DNA from: an uncultured Candidatus Saccharibacteria bacterium | GTDB taxonomy: Bacteria; Patescibacteriota; Saccharimonadia; Saccharimonadales; Saccharimonadaceae | DNA length: 64,000 nt | Direction: 5' to 3' | Assembly: GCA_947165465.1 (NCBI GenBank) | Contig: CAMVAM010000004.1 | Location: 40,623-104,622 of the forward strand | Shown: piece by piece, positions 1 through 9,802 of the stretch | Layout: each line of letters starts with the position of its first letter | How positions within the stretch are numbered: the stretch's first letter is position 1 | The notes under the pieces: generated by a model | Told to the model about the DNA's origin: nothing | Seen by the model: the letters and a program-made list of their open reading frames with translations, nothing else | The model's database searches: none | Translations under genes and position numbers: made by a program

Positions 1-2
1 AA

Positions 3-560
3 GAAGCTGACGTAATCGGCTACCCACTCCCAGACAATGAAGTCATCATCATGGATCTAAAGACCAAAAAAGAAGCCAAACTCGGAAATGACGGAGAAAT
101 CTTAGTGCGCGGTCTTGCCGTCATGAAAGAATACCTAAATAAGCCAAAAGAAACCGAAGAAGCCTTTATTACGGTTGGCACTAAAAAGTATCTCAGAACC
201 GGTGATATTGGCTACGCCGATGAGCGTGGCGTCATTCACTTTCGCTCGCGCTTAAAGCGCATGATTATTTCAAACGGCTACAATATTTACCCGGCCAATA
301 TCGAAGATGTGACCCTTAAGTGCGAAATGGTTACCGCCTGCGCAGTAGTTGGCCGTGAAGATAAACTCCGTGGTGAAAAAGTCGTAGTGTTTGTGGTCGC
401 AAAAGAAGGCGCCTCGGAGCGCAATATTAAAAAAGAATTAACTAATATTTATAAAAAATATCTCGCGAAGTATGAGATTCCACGCGAGATTCGTTTCCTG
501 CCTGAACTGCCAAAGACCAAACTAGCTAAAGTCGATTTTAAAGCACTCGAGAAGTATTAA
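3..560 (+). CDS. AMP-binding (acyl-CoA synthetase-like) enzyme, C-terminal part, truncated by window start
   Basis: The frame is open from nt 3 (EADVIGYPLPDNEVIIM...) into the ORF at 51. Contains GEILVRG, YLRTGDIGYADERGVIHFRSRLKRMIISNGYNIYPANIE, typical of the ANL-superfamily C-terminal domain. Confidence 0.85.
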   Translation, partial: EADVIGYPLPDNEVIIMDLKTKKEAKLGNDGEILVRGLAVMKEYLNKPKETEEAFITVGTKKYLRTGDIGYADERGVIHFRSRLKRMIISNGYNIYPANIEDVTLKCEMVTACAVVGREDKLRGEKVVVFVVAKEGASERNIKKELTNIYKKYLAKYEIPREIRFLPELPKTKLAKVDFKALEKY

Positions 561-1162
561 AGATCAGTGCGGTGCTCTAAAGCCGCACTAATCGTAACTT
601 GGTCAGCGTAAGAGATATCAACGCCAAGTGGTAGACCACGAGCGAGGCGCGTAAGTTTTAATTCCGGCTTCGCCTCGTGTAATACTTTTTCGAGTAGAAG
701 TGCCGTTGATTCTCCCTCAACAGACGGATTTGTCGCAATAATTACTTCATCAGCCTTATCTTTTTTAACGCGTTCGACTAATTCTTTAATATGGAGTTGG
801 TCCGGCGTAATACCATCAATCGGGGACACGGCGCCGCCCAGTACGTGATAGGTGCCATGATAACCATGAGTCGCTTCAATTGCAAAAATGTCCAGCGGTT
901 CTTCCACTACAAGAATCGTCTTTTTGTCGCGCTCCGGGTCGGTATAGAGCGGTGATAAATCATCATCGGCATCGATTAAAGCAAAAGTTACTGGGCAAGA
1001 TTTTACTCTATTGTGTAGATTTGAAAGCGCGTCCGAAATCTCTTCAGAAATCTTGGAATCGGATTTAAAAAGATAGTAGGCGTACCTTTCAGCCGTACGT
1101 GGACCTACACCCGGAAGCATGCCGAGCGCATTAATCGTGTCGATGAGTGCTTTTGGCAGCAT
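557..1162 (-). CDS. recR: Recombination mediator RecR with degenerate zinc finger
   Basis: MLPKALIDTINALGMLPGVGPRTAERYAYYL and the Toprim region ILVVEEPLDIFAIE...GAVSPIDGITPD...ATNPSVEGE. Start refined to ATG at 1162, 1 nt from the ybaB stop. Confidence 0.92.
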   Translation of the reverse strand: MLPKALIDTINALGMLPGVGPRTAERYAYYLFKSDSKISEEISDALSNLHNRVKSCPVTFALIDADDDLSPLYTDPERDKKTILVVEEPLDIFAIEATHGYHGTYHVLGGAVSPIDGITPDQLHIKELVERVKKDKADEVIIATNPSVEGESTALLLEKVLHEAKPELKLTRLARGLPLGVDISYADQVTISAALEHRTDL

Positions 1163-1163
1163 T

Positions 1164-1460
1164 CTACATTCCGAGGTTGCCGAGGCCACCCATCAAAGGT
1201 TTCATTTTTTCAGTAGCGATTTCTTGGGCTTTAGCAAAGCCATCGCGCATGCAGTTCTCAATCCAGCGTTCGAGTTCGTGGATGTCATCAAGATCAACCT
1301 TCTCTGGGTCGATTTTAACTTTCTTTACTTTAAGTTCACCATTAATTTGAATAACAACAGCACCATCACCTGCTTCGACTTCAACGATTTCATTCTTAAG
1401 TTCTTTTTGTGCTTTGCGAAGCTGGTTCAAAAGCTTCATCTGGTCCATAGTCTGACCCAT
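1164..1460 (-). CDS. ybaB: YbaB/EbfC family nucleoid-associated protein
   Basis: 98 aa, directly upstream of recR. Sequence MGQTMDQMKLLNQLRKAQKELKNEIVEVEAGDGAVVIQINGELKVKKVKIDP is typical of YbaB. SD AAGGAG. Confidence 0.9.
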   Translation of the reverse strand: MGQTMDQMKLLNQLRKAQKELKNEIVEVEAGDGAVVIQINGELKVKKVKIDPEKVDLDDIHELERWIENCMRDGFAKAQEIATEKMKPLMGGLGNLGM

Positions 1461-1461
1461 A

Positions 1462-2898
1462 TTATTCTCCTTTTTCTGTATATAGATATATTATATCAGA
1501 ATTTTCGCGCATAGGGGACGTGATAATGCGTTCTAGCGTGTAATTCTCGTCGTAGATACTATCATTTAGTGACGCGAGTCTGGCTGGCTTATTGTCGTAG
1601 TCGGTCACCACATCGATGTCGGTCGATTCTTCCAAAATCTTGTAGAATTCATATTGTTCTGGCTGTACCAAAAGTGCCTCGTTTGTGAGATTCTTTCTAA
1701 TAATCGATAGTTCCATCGAGAACTGTCCGGCTACGCTTGGATTATAGCGGTAACCATACACGTATTGGAGTAGGCTTGGAAGTAGTATAACTACGAACAG
1801 AAGTGAAAGCGGAATAATCGCTGCAATTCTGGCGTACGGGTTTTCTGGGAAGAGACCATACCATTTTTCGAGCAAATACTTTAAGCCGTGAGCAACGAGA
1901 ATTGCGAGCGGCAGAATTAGGAAAATCACCGCGTCCGGATTGAAACCAGTGATAAACAGAGTGAATAAGAATAATAGTGACGCAATCATGTTTCTTGAGG
2001 CAAAGAAGCCCATAGTGGTTGAAAATAAGCCAACCAGCGCAAGAGCTAGAGTCGGGAGGCCAACGAGTGGCGTCATAAAGACGCTTTCGAGTGAACCATC
2101 CCATAAGAATACTGGAGTTAAGCCATTCGCGAGATTATGAAAGAATTGTGAGAATGTGAAGTCCTTAGCTGTTAGAAGCTCAGAGATAACTTCCGGTTGA
2201 TTTACCATATTGATGATTAGTGATGTTACGCCAGCGATGATAAGTGCTGAAACGATTGAAAACGGCAGTCTTGGCAAGCTTCGAATCACAAAACGTAGAT
2301 GTGGCTGCAAGAACACGAAAATGAGACAGAAAGCTGCGAAATATAGCATATATGGCGTAAAGATCGAGAATAACATCACTACTGCAAAAAGTAATGAATA
2401 CATTGGCTTTGGTCTTTTTTCGCCTTGAATCTTTGAACCAAGCCAAAGAAGTAGCGTTGGCCAAAATACAATCATAATGAGCGGTGTACCATTCCCAGCT
2501 AGGAACAAGAATGGCGTCGATAAAACCACGAGGATAGATGCAAGAAGAGACACATTGGTCTTGAACCAACGGTTCAATAGAAGAATTAAAAGAAGCCCAA
2601 GTGCTAAACCAACGATGATACTTGGCAATTTAATTGCGTATGGCGTTAAGCCAAATAGCATAATGGAAACCTTTTGGAGAGCCCGATATGGCAAATCAAC
2701 CATGTCGCCGTTAAATGGTGCGTCAAACTCTAGTGTATATGAGTTTGTAGCAGAATTCATCTCGGCTTCCGAAAGCCCAGTCTGTGCGAATAGTGGCAAA
2801 AGGAAGAGCAAGAAAATAAAGGCCGCTCCAAGCAAAATATAACCAATCACAAACCGATATCGATACAAAAAGAGTTTAGAAATTATTATTTTCTTCAC
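1462..2898 (-). CDS. Multi-pass membrane glycosyltransferase-like protein (GT39/ArnT-like)
   Basis: About 10 hydrophobic segments. N-terminal loop FNGDMVDLPYRALQKVSIMLFGLTPYAIKLPS resembles polyprenol-phosphate-sugar transferases. Confidence 0.5.
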   Translation of the reverse strand: MKKIIISKLFLYRYRFVIGYILLGAAFIFLLFLLPLFAQTGLSEAEMNSATNSYTLEFDAPFNGDMVDLPYRALQKVSIMLFGLTPYAIKLPSIIVGLALGLLLILLLNRWFKTNVSLLASILVVLSTPFLFLAGNGTPLIMIVFWPTLLLWLGSKIQGEKRPKPMYSLLFAVVMLFSIFTPYMLYFAAFCLIFVFLQPHLRFVIRSLPRLPFSIVSALIIAGVTSLIINMVNQPEVISELLTAKDFTFSQFFHNLANGLTPVFLWDGSLESVFMTPLVGLPTLALALVGLFSTTMGFFASRNMIASLLFLFTLFITGFNPDAVIFLILPLAILVAHGLKYLLEKWYGLFPENPYARIAAIIPLSLLFVVILLPSLLQYVYGYRYNPSVAGQFSMELSIIRKNLTNEALLVQPEQYEFYKILEESTDIDVVTDYDNKPARLASLNDSIYDENYTLERIITSPMRENSDIIYLYTEKGE

Positions 2899-2913
2899 AT
2901 AATAATTATATAT

Positions 2914-4278
2914 TTATTCGTGAGTTTTATCAAGCGATATGAAGCGTAGCAACTCTTCCTTGAAGTAGAGCTCAATCTTACCAGTGGCGCCATGGCGGTG
3001 CTTAGCGATAATGAGCTCAGTGATATTGGTTTTCTCATAGTCTTTATCGTTTTGATGATAGTAATCAGGACGGTGAAGGAACAAAACAAGGTCGGCATCC
3101 TGCTCGATAGAGCCAGATTCACGAATATCAGAAAGAACCGGTGTCGGATCGTCACGACCGGTCACGTTACGCGAAAGCTGTGCGAGCGCAATTACCGGAA
3201 TTTTTAGTTCGCGCGCCATAATCTTAAGTCCACGCGAGATTTCGGTAACCTCCTGCACACGTTGGCCTTTGTAGCGATCTGAACCCTGAATTAACTGTAG
3301 GTAATCGATAATCACAGCACCGATTTCGTGATCATGCATGGCACGTCTAGCTTTATTTCTAATCTCTGTGATATCCATTGAGCTGGTATCGTCGATAAAG
3401 AGTGGGATTTCAGATAAAGTGGCAAGTGCATCCTCAACTTGGTTAACCTGGTCACTCGTCATATTACCGGTTCTCACGTTCCAGTTATCGACACCAGAGA
3501 TGCTAGAAACCATACGATCCATAATTTCACCGGAGCCCATCTCCATCGAGAAGAACAAAACACCTTTGTTATTGATTGAAGCAATATTATATGCTAGGTT
3601 CTGTGCGAAAGTGGTTTTACCCATAGCCGGACGGGCGCCCACAATGACAAGGTCGCCTTTTTGGAAACCGGCCGTCTTTTTATCGATATCACGAAAGCCG
3701 GTTTTAAGACCACGGAGCGTGCCCTTGTTCTTATAAAGCATCTCGATACGATCGAAAGCCTCAGCAGCGAGATCATCCATAGTTCGATAGTCAGACTTGA
3801 TAATCTTGTCTGAAACAGCGAATAGTTCCTTTTCCGCTGCACCAACCAGTGCATTCACATTTGCATCGTCAGAATAAGCCTTTTCAATAATTTCGGTGCC
3901 GGCGGCGATTAGTTTGCGACGCGTAGAACAACGTTCGATAATTTCAGCGTAGGCTTTGGCGTTGGCAGCAGTCTGCACATAAGTCGAAAGCTCAGTTAGA
4001 TATGTGGCTTTCCCAACTTCATTCAATTTCTTCAAGGTCTTTAGCTCGTTTGTAAGGGTAATAAGGTCAATTGGTCGGTGCGCGTCATAAAGATTCATCA
4101 TCGCACGGTAAATGATTTGATGCCTCGCCTCATAGAAATCCTCAGGCTTTAAAAGTGTACTGACTTCCGTAAGTACGCCATCAGAAATCATTATCGCACC
4201 GAGTAATGATTTCTCGGTTTCGATATCTTGCGGTGGCACACGGCCACCAGTTTTAGAATGGGTTACCTCCTCCGTCAT
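2914..4278 (-). CDS. dnaB: Replicative DNA helicase DnaB
   Basis: VPPQDIETEKSLLGAIMI N-terminal domain; Walker A GARPAMGKTTFAQNLA; DYLQLI. Confidence 0.96.
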   Translation of the reverse strand: MTEEVTHSKTGGRVPPQDIETEKSLLGAIMISDGVLTEVSTLLKPEDFYEARHQIIYRAMMNLYDAHRPIDLITLTNELKTLKKLNEVGKATYLTELSTYVQTAANAKAYAEIIERCSTRRKLIAAGTEIIEKAYSDDANVNALVGAAEKELFAVSDKIIKSDYRTMDDLAAEAFDRIEMLYKNKGTLRGLKTGFRDIDKKTAGFQKGDLVIVGARPAMGKTTFAQNLAYNIASINNKGVLFFSMEMGSGEIMDRMVSSISGVDNWNVRTGNMTSDQVNQVEDALATLSEIPLFIDDTSSMDITEIRNKARRAMHDHEIGAVIIDYLQLIQGSDRYKGQRVQEVTEISRGLKIMARELKIPVIALAQLSRNVTGRDDPTPVLSDIRESGSIEQDADLVLFLHRPDYYHQNDKDYEKTNITELIIAKHRHGATGKIELYFKEELLRFISLDKTHE

Positions 4279-5650
4279 TTTGTACCTCTCCTCCCATTAT
4301 AGCGGACATCTTAGAAAGTAGTAAGTCTTGACTTTTATGCGGATTATCGCCGACTGCATGAATCACCACCCTCATGCCACTAGCATCGGCGAGTACGCGA
4401 CGATTGTTGTCGCGAGACAAAATCGCGACTTCCATCTTGCGCTTTGGATAGAGATTTAGTACTCCACCATCGGTGTCATAATCGACGTTTCTTAGCTGTG
4501 ACGAAATCGCATCATTAAGGCTAGTCACAGTTTCGACGAATTTATCCCAATTAAAATCGGTATTAGTAGTGACTGCCACTTTTTCTTCCACGCTCGTCTT
4601 TTCGACGGTCTTCGTTACGACTACCGGAGCTTCCTTTGGCTTTTCTACTGGTTCCGGCTTCTTTTCAATCTTTACTGTTTGAGTATTCGAAACAGTAGTG
4701 CGGCTAGCTGTCACAGTAGTGAGCTTGTTCTCGGTCATCGCAACGAGGAGTTTTGCCTCAGCAAACGGAGCTTTCACGTCCGGAAGTTTAGCGAGCAACG
4801 GCAATAGTTCCGGCTTTGGCGACTCAATAATAAGTGAAATCATTTCACTGGTTAAAGTTTCCGGTTTTACGCCACTACTTAAAACAGTTTTTAGCGCATT
4901 TGAAATTTGCTCAAGGTCACCAGAAACATAACTATTTAAAAGCTCGACAATCTTCTCATCTTCCGGCAGACCCATTGCTGATACCACCAGTGCCTTCGTG
5001 ATTTTATCGTCCGATAAGGTCGAAATCTGGTCGAGTAGCGACAATGAATCGCGGAACGAACCGCCACCACGCTTTACTACAATCATGAGCGCATCGTCGT
5101 CAATCTTGATCTTTTCCTTCTCGCAGACTGACTTTAGATAATTAAACATCGTCTTTTCGTCGGCGAGATAAAAAGTATAAGTCTGGGCTCTCGATGTAAT
5201 CGTCACGGGTACTTTGTAGGCATCGGTAGTCGCCATAATAAAAATCACGTGCTTTGGTGGCTCTTCTAAAGTCTTAAGAAGTGCATTGAAAGCTTCCTTA
5301 GTCAGCATGTGGACTTCGTCGATAATGTAAATCTTATATTTGCCGGAAGTTGGAGCAATCGCGACCTTTTCGCGTAATTCCCTGATATTATCGATGCCAC
5401 GATTCGAGGCGCCATCGATTTCGATAATGTCGACATAGTCATCTTCGAGCTCATATTTGAAGCCATTCACTTCATGTGCAAAAATACGTGCTACCGAAGT
5501 CTTGCCGGTACCACGTGGACCAATAAAAAGATAGGCATGCGAAATCTTTCCTTGCTTTAAGGACTTTTCGAGCACACCAGTAACCTGTTCCTGTCCTACG
5601 ACTTCGGAGAGGGACTTTGGTCGATATTTTCTATATAATGCTTTCGCCAT
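4253..5650 (-). CDS. dnaX: DNA polymerase III subunit gamma/tau, lacking the Cys4 zinc module
   Basis: MAKALYRKYRPKSLSEVVGQEQV, GPRGTGKTSVARIFA, IIDEVHMLTKEAFNALLKTLEEPP. Overlaps dnaB. Confidence 0.96.
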   Translation of the reverse strand: MAKALYRKYRPKSLSEVVGQEQVTGVLEKSLKQGKISHAYLFIGPRGTGKTSVARIFAHEVNGFKYELEDDYVDIIEIDGASNRGIDNIRELREKVAIAPTSGKYKIYIIDEVHMLTKEAFNALLKTLEEPPKHVIFIMATTDAYKVPVTITSRAQTYTFYLADEKTMFNYLKSVCEKEKIKIDDDALMIVVKRGGGSFRDSLSLLDQISTLSDDKITKALVVSAMGLPEDEKIVELLNSYVSGDLEQISNALKTVLSSGVKPETLTSEMISLIIESPKPELLPLLAKLPDVKAPFAEAKLLVAMTENKLTTVTASRTTVSNTQTVKIEKKPEPVEKPKEAPVVVTKTVEKTSVEEKVAVTTNTDFNWDKFVETVTSLNDAISSQLRNVDYDTDGGVLNLYPKRKMEVAILSRDNNRRVLADASGMRVVIHAVGDNPHKSQDLLLSKMSAIMGGEVQNDGGGNPF

Positions 5651-5658
5651 GCATCAAC

Positions 5659-6186
5659 CTAGAGCGCAGCCTCAACTGCCGCCCAGGTTGCTTCGCTATT
5701 ATCTGCCGGAATGGTTACCGAAACCTGTGATCCGTCACGCAAATGGAAATATGTTACAGAAGCGTAAAGAATTTGATATTCTTTACCAGCTACTTCAACA
5801 TAGTATTTGTCATCATGATGAGTAAGAGTACCAATCACGGTCTTACGTTCGACCGGACCAATCTGCTTATAAAGGAATTTACCGTCTTCAGTAATAGTAA
5901 GCTTCATAATGTCGCCTTCAACTAACTTCGATTTCGAAGCATAGTTAGCTGGCACTGGGTAATTCTTGCCATCAGGGCCAATCATGATTTGACCATCAAA
6001 GATGCCTTCAATGATTTTGCCTTCTGGGCCTGATACTACGGTCTCGCGCGGAGCCGTAATTGAATCGCCGTCGCCTAGTATCGAAACTAAAAGCTCTTTA
6101 GCAGCTGATAAATTTGTCTCGGCCTCATTGATGAGGCTACGGAGTCTCTTTATTTGTTTTTCTGGAATTTCAGACATACCTCGCAT
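5659..6186 (-). CDS. Uncharacterised protein: coiled-coil N-terminus plus beta-rich C-terminal region
   Basis: Open frame preceded by AT-rich -10-like sequence. MSEIPEKQIKRLRSLINEAETNLSAAKELL helix, then GPDGKNYPVPANYASKSKLVEGD. ATG at 6177 is an alternative start. Confidence 0.65.
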   Translation of the reverse strand: MRGMSEIPEKQIKRLRSLINEAETNLSAAKELLVSILGDGDSITAPRETVVSGPEGKIIEGIFDGQIMIGPDGKNYPVPANYASKSKLVEGDIMKLTITEDGKFLYKQIGPVERKTVIGTLTHHDDKYYVEVAGKEYQILYASVTYFHLRDGSQVSVTIPADNSEATWAAVEAAL

Positions 6187-6319
6187 CCTGTCTAAATATA
6201 GTATTAATATTATATTATATCTAGATGCCCGTAAAGTCAAGAATTTTGTGTGAAAGTTTTCCACCAATTTAACAGCGGTCAAAGCAAAATCGTTGTAAAT
6301 TTTACAATAAAACGTAAGC

Positions 6320-7369
6320 TTATTCGCTCTTCCAAAGACCGGTAGTCTTCTTACCGTCGTAGAGCATAGTCGGGATACCTTTGACTTTTAATTCATTCTC
6401 GACAATCTCACGATTTTTCTTGAGAATTTCCGTAATCTCATCAGACTCGGCGGACTCGCTGATCGTTTCAATTTCATTTTCGAATGCACCGGCAGCCCTC
6501 ATCCATCTCTTCATACGCTTCACGATGTCTGCTTTTTCGTATTCGTAATTAATTAGGGACTGGTATGAAATACCTTCGCTATTCTTGCCAGTGTAAATTT
6601 CGTCGATAATCGCTAAGGCATATTTAGGATTAATCTTGTTTGCAGCATACATATATCGCACGATAATTTCTGAATTCTTAAACTTAAACGAATCGTCTGA
6701 ATCCTGAATTGCAAATGGTACTAGCCTTACATTGTTGTTTTCAAAGAATCCGGCAGCCTTTTGGTTGCGATATGACGAAAGGCAAACCGAGCAGCCCGGA
6801 TCGAAAATGTCGACCGCAGTCTTTTTGTCTGTATCTTCCTCCCCTTCTTCAATATATTCAAAGCCGTAGTCTTCAATATTATATGTTCTGAACTTATCCG
6901 GAATCGCTTCAAAGATTTCGCCCCATTCCGTAAACCAACGGCCGGTCGCTTCGAGAATGTTCTTTGGCTCATCCTCGTCAATCGAGCACATCTCGGCACC
7001 TAATGAACATGAAGATGGTTTCGTCACGTTGCAACTTCCGAGCGCCCAAAGTGCGAGCAGAGATTTAATGGCGGTGAGAAGTGCCCAAACTGCTACTACA
7101 ACAATGGTTACTGAAATCATTTCAATTACCCATGAAAGTGGCTTCACCCATTTTGGGTGTTTAATGATTACGCGACTAAGCAAAGTGTTTTTGACGTCGT
7201 CTTTAAAGCCGGTTTCACACTTTTGGAGGCGCACCTTTTTCCAAAGACAACCCCAAGATTTCTTGAATGCTTTTAAGTAGGCCTTTCCGACTTTTGGTTT
7301 GAAAATAGAAATAATAGCCACAAAAATTCCGATGATGGCCAAAATAATAAATGCAGCAATACACACCAT
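6320..7369 (-). CDS. Membrane-anchored thioredoxin-fold protein (CxxC, cis-Pro)
   Basis: Two N-terminal TM segments, then VDIFDPGCSVCLSSYRNQ (CSVC) and KGIPTMLYDGKKTTGLW (cis-Pro-like). Confidence 0.65.
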   Translation of the reverse strand: MVCIAAFIILAIIGIFVAIISIFKPKVGKAYLKAFKKSWGCLWKKVRLQKCETGFKDDVKNTLLSRVIIKHPKWVKPLSWVIEMISVTIVVVAVWALLTAIKSLLALWALGSCNVTKPSSCSLGAEMCSIDEDEPKNILEATGRWFTEWGEIFEAIPDKFRTYNIEDYGFEYIEEGEEDTDKKTAVDIFDPGCSVCLSSYRNQKAAGFFENNNVRLVPFAIQDSDDSFKFKNSEIIVRYMYAANKINPKYALAIIDEIYTGKNSEGISYQSLINYEYEKADIVKRMKRWMRAAGAFENEIETISESAESDEITEILKKNREIVENELKVKGIPTMLYDGKKTTGLWKSE

Positions 7370-7396
7370 AATATATATTATTGTACCACAAAGCTG

Positions 7397-8560
7397 TTAT
7401 TTTACGACTTTACCGAGAACTTTCTTGATTTTCTCGATATCCTCCGGACGATTATGGAGTCCGAGTGAGAAACGAATAAGTGGTGGATAGCCCATCACAT
7501 GATCGAGATAATAATGTACACAGAAGTATCCGGTGCGTGCCATGATGTTTTCGCGCGACAACGCTTCACCAACCAAATGCGAATCGAGGCCTTCAATATA
7601 AAATGCCATGGTTGGGTTTGGTTCTTTATTAATTAAATGGACCTTGCTAGAGCTATTTAGAAAATCAAACAATTCCTTGGTGTTGTTCTCAAGATTTTGC
7701 CAGTCTTTCTTCGGGAGTTTTTCGAGCCAGTCGAGCGCGGCGCCAAGTCCCACGATTTCGCCCCATGCCTGAAGCCCAGATTCAAATCTCGTGTAGCGAT
7801 GCTCTTTATTATTGGCGGAAAGCACATATTTTTCTTTATCAACGTCGTCTACCATACCACCACCAATAAACCTGGTGTCTAATACATCGACGAGCTCATC
7901 TTTCCAAACGATGACGCCAAGTGATGGTGCATAGAGTTTGTGCGCGGAGAAACAAATCGCATCAACTTCCACACCGCGGATAATGTCGGCGGAATGAGCC
8001 ATTGCCTGCGCAGCATCGATAATCAGAATACCACCGGCTTTATGGACGGCGTCATTTAATTGCTTCACATTAAGCAGTTTTCGACCGTCAAAATTTGATG
8101 CACAGTTGACGACTACGATTGCTTTTTTAAAATCATAATCCTTGATATTAATTGAGCCATCTTCGTTTCGTTTCATGACTTCGCGTGGCAGTCCGGTACG
8201 TTCCGAAAAAGCGAGCGAAGCGAGAAATGGCGAGTTGTGCTCAATTTCGCTCGTCATGATCTTTTCAAATTTGTCAGCTTTAATTTGATTTAAAAGCAGA
8301 TTAATGCCGTAGGTGGTGTTTAAAGTAAACGAAGTGGTATATTTTTTTGGTTTTAGCTTCAAAAATTTCAGAACCTTCTCACGTGTGGCTTCGACTTTTT
8401 CATCGGTCACTCTTCCCCACTTGTATTTTACGCGCTCACCACAGGAATTATGTTCAGTGTAATAGTTGTTAATTGCGTCAATCACCGGACGCGGACGTAA
8501 GCTCTGGCATGCGCCATCGAGGTATACCTCACCCTCACCTAAATAATCAAAATCTTCCAT
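7397..8560 (-). CDS. Aminotransferase class V / cysteine desulfurase-like (SufS/CsdA group)
   Basis: VYLDGACQSLRP; PLP-lysine region DAICFSAHKLYAPSLGVIVWK; C-terminal ARTGYFCVHYYL. Start refined to ATG 8560, 7 nt after a TATAAT. Confidence 0.82.
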   Translation of the reverse strand: MEDFDYLGEGEVYLDGACQSLRPRPVIDAINNYYTEHNSCGERVKYKWGRVTDEKVEATREKVLKFLKLKPKKYTTSFTLNTTYGINLLLNQIKADKFEKIMTSEIEHNSPFLASLAFSERTGLPREVMKRNEDGSINIKDYDFKKAIVVVNCASNFDGRKLLNVKQLNDAVHKAGGILIIDAAQAMAHSADIIRGVEVDAICFSAHKLYAPSLGVIVWKDELVDVLDTRFIGGGMVDDVDKEKYVLSANNKEHRYTRFESGLQAWGEIVGLGAALDWLEKLPKKDWQNLENNTKELFDFLNSSSKVHLINKEPNPTMAFYIEGLDSHLVGEALSRENIMARTGYFCVHYYLDHVMGYPPLIRFSLGLHNRPEDIEKIKKVLGKVVK

Positions 8561-8580
8561 GCTAGCTATTATAGCACACC

Positions 8581-8701
8581 AAAAAACCAGGTACAGCATT
8601 TTAAGGGTAGTCCGGAGCGCGGCAGCGCGAGGATTTAGCGCCGGTCACCCATGGCGATGGGCTGACCGGACGCGACCCTTAAAATACTGTTCTGGTTTTT
8701 T
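8581..8701 (-). terminator. 121-nt branched inverted repeat, probable rplL terminator or structured intergenic element
   Basis: Outer arms AAAAAACCAGgtACAGcATTTTAAGGGT / ACCCTTAAAATaCTGTtCTGGTTTTTT. Inner hairpins GGTCAcCCATggcgATGGGcTGACC and CGCGgcagCGCG. Confidence 0.75.
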
Positions 8702-8730
8702 AAAGTATACAATTAGCTAGCACGGAAGAT

Positions 8731-9105
8731 TTATGCAAGCTCGACGGTTGCACCAGCCTCTTCGAGGGCTTTCTTCATCGCTTCAGCGTCAGCCTTAGCG
8801 ACCTTTTCCTTAACGGTAGCAGGAGCACCATCAACGATAGCCTTAGCTTCGCCTAGACCCAACCCGGTAGCTTCCTTAACAGCCTTGATGACTGCAATCT
8901 TCTGAGCACCAGCGTCCTTAAGAACGACATCGTATTCAGACTTGCCTTCATCGGCGGCAGCGCCATCAGCACCGGCAGCAGCGACAGCTACAGCTGCGAC
9001 TGGCTCGATGCCATATTCATCTTTAAGTACAGTTTTAAGTTCGTTAACTTCGAGAACGGTCAACTTGACGAGTTCTTCAGCCAACTTCTTGATATCAGTT
9101 GCCAT
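8731..9105 (-). CDS. rplL: 50S ribosomal protein L7/L12
   Basis: [44 protein letters not shown]. Confidence 0.98.
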   Translation of the reverse strand: MATDIKKLAEELVKLTVLEVNELKTVLKDEYGIEPVAAVAVAAAGADGAAADEGKSEYDVVLKDAGAQKIAVIKAVKEATGLGLGEAKAIVDGAPATVKEKVAKADAEAMKKALEEAGATVELA

Positions 9106-9141
9106 ATTTATCCTTTCAGTAATAGGTAAACCTAGTAATTA

Positions 9142-9642
9142 TTAAGCGGTTGCTTTCTCTGCATGTTCCTCGAGTCCAGAAACGATACCATTGATGCCAG
9201 AAAGAAGTGTATCCACGACCTGGGCGATAAGTTCGTTCTTGGATGGAAGTGAGCCGAGCGTTTTGACCTCTTCAGTGGAGAGGGTGGTACCCTCAGCATT
9301 GAAACCACCAACGAGTTCCATTTTAGCGTGAGTCTTTGCAAACTTGGCAAGGACCTTTGCTGCATCGAAATCTTCGTCAGCGCCCACAGCGTAAAGAAGC
9401 TGGCCGGTAAGAGCGGAAACATCCGTATTCTTGTAAGCTGCAATTTCTTTCATTGCAACTTTCACAAGGCGGTTTTTCACAACCTTAATCTTAACGCCAG
9501 ATTCACGTGCGAGTTTACGGAGCTCTTGAAGTTCAGCGACAGTAAGACCTTCGTATTTAGCGTAGACTACCATCTTTGAATCATTAAGAAGCTCGGTGAG
9601 ATCTGCAACCAATGTGTTCTTTTTATCTCTTGAAATTGCCAT
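9142..9642 (-). CDS. rplJ: 50S ribosomal protein L10
   Basis: L10 family N-terminus YAKYEGLTVAELQELRKLARESGVKIKVVKNRLVKVA, upstream of rplL. Confidence 0.97.
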   Translation of the reverse strand: MAISRDKKNTLVADLTELLNDSKMVVYAKYEGLTVAELQELRKLARESGVKIKVVKNRLVKVAMKEIAAYKNTDVSALTGQLLYAVGADEDFDAAKVLAKFAKTHAKMELVGGFNAEGTTLSTEEVKTLGSLPSKNELIAQVVDTLLSGINGIVSGLEEHAEKATA

Positions 9643-9683
9643 AAAAAGTTCCTTTGGTTATTTAATATAAAAGCTAGCTAATT

Positions 9684-9768
9684 GTTAAGTAGCGTCACCA
9701 AATAAATTGAAGAATTGTCCTCGGTGGCATAATTAAGTAAAAAACACCGCCACTGTCTTTGGTAACTT
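9684..9768 (-). ncRNA. L10 (rplJL) autoregulatory leader RNA
   Basis: On minus: GTTACCAAAGACAGTGGCGGTGTTTT...TATGCCACCGAGGACA. ACCAAAGACAG + hairpin + CCGAGG is the hallmark of the L10 leader family. Sits between a TATAAT and rplJ. Confidence 0.82.
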
Positions 9769-9773
9769 CAAAC

Positions 9774-9802
9774 ATTATACCACAAGGGGAGTTTAATTAC
9801 AA
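9774..9802 (-). promoter_or_regulatory. Promoter of rplJL
   Basis: Minus strand TTGTAA - 17 nt - TATAAT (plus attata at 9774-9779), just upstream of the L10 leader. Confidence 0.6.

Noticed and set aside
4253-5650. Programmed frameshift in dnaX producing gamma
   Set aside because: No A AAA AAG-type slippery heptamer with downstream hairpin was seen in the reading frame.
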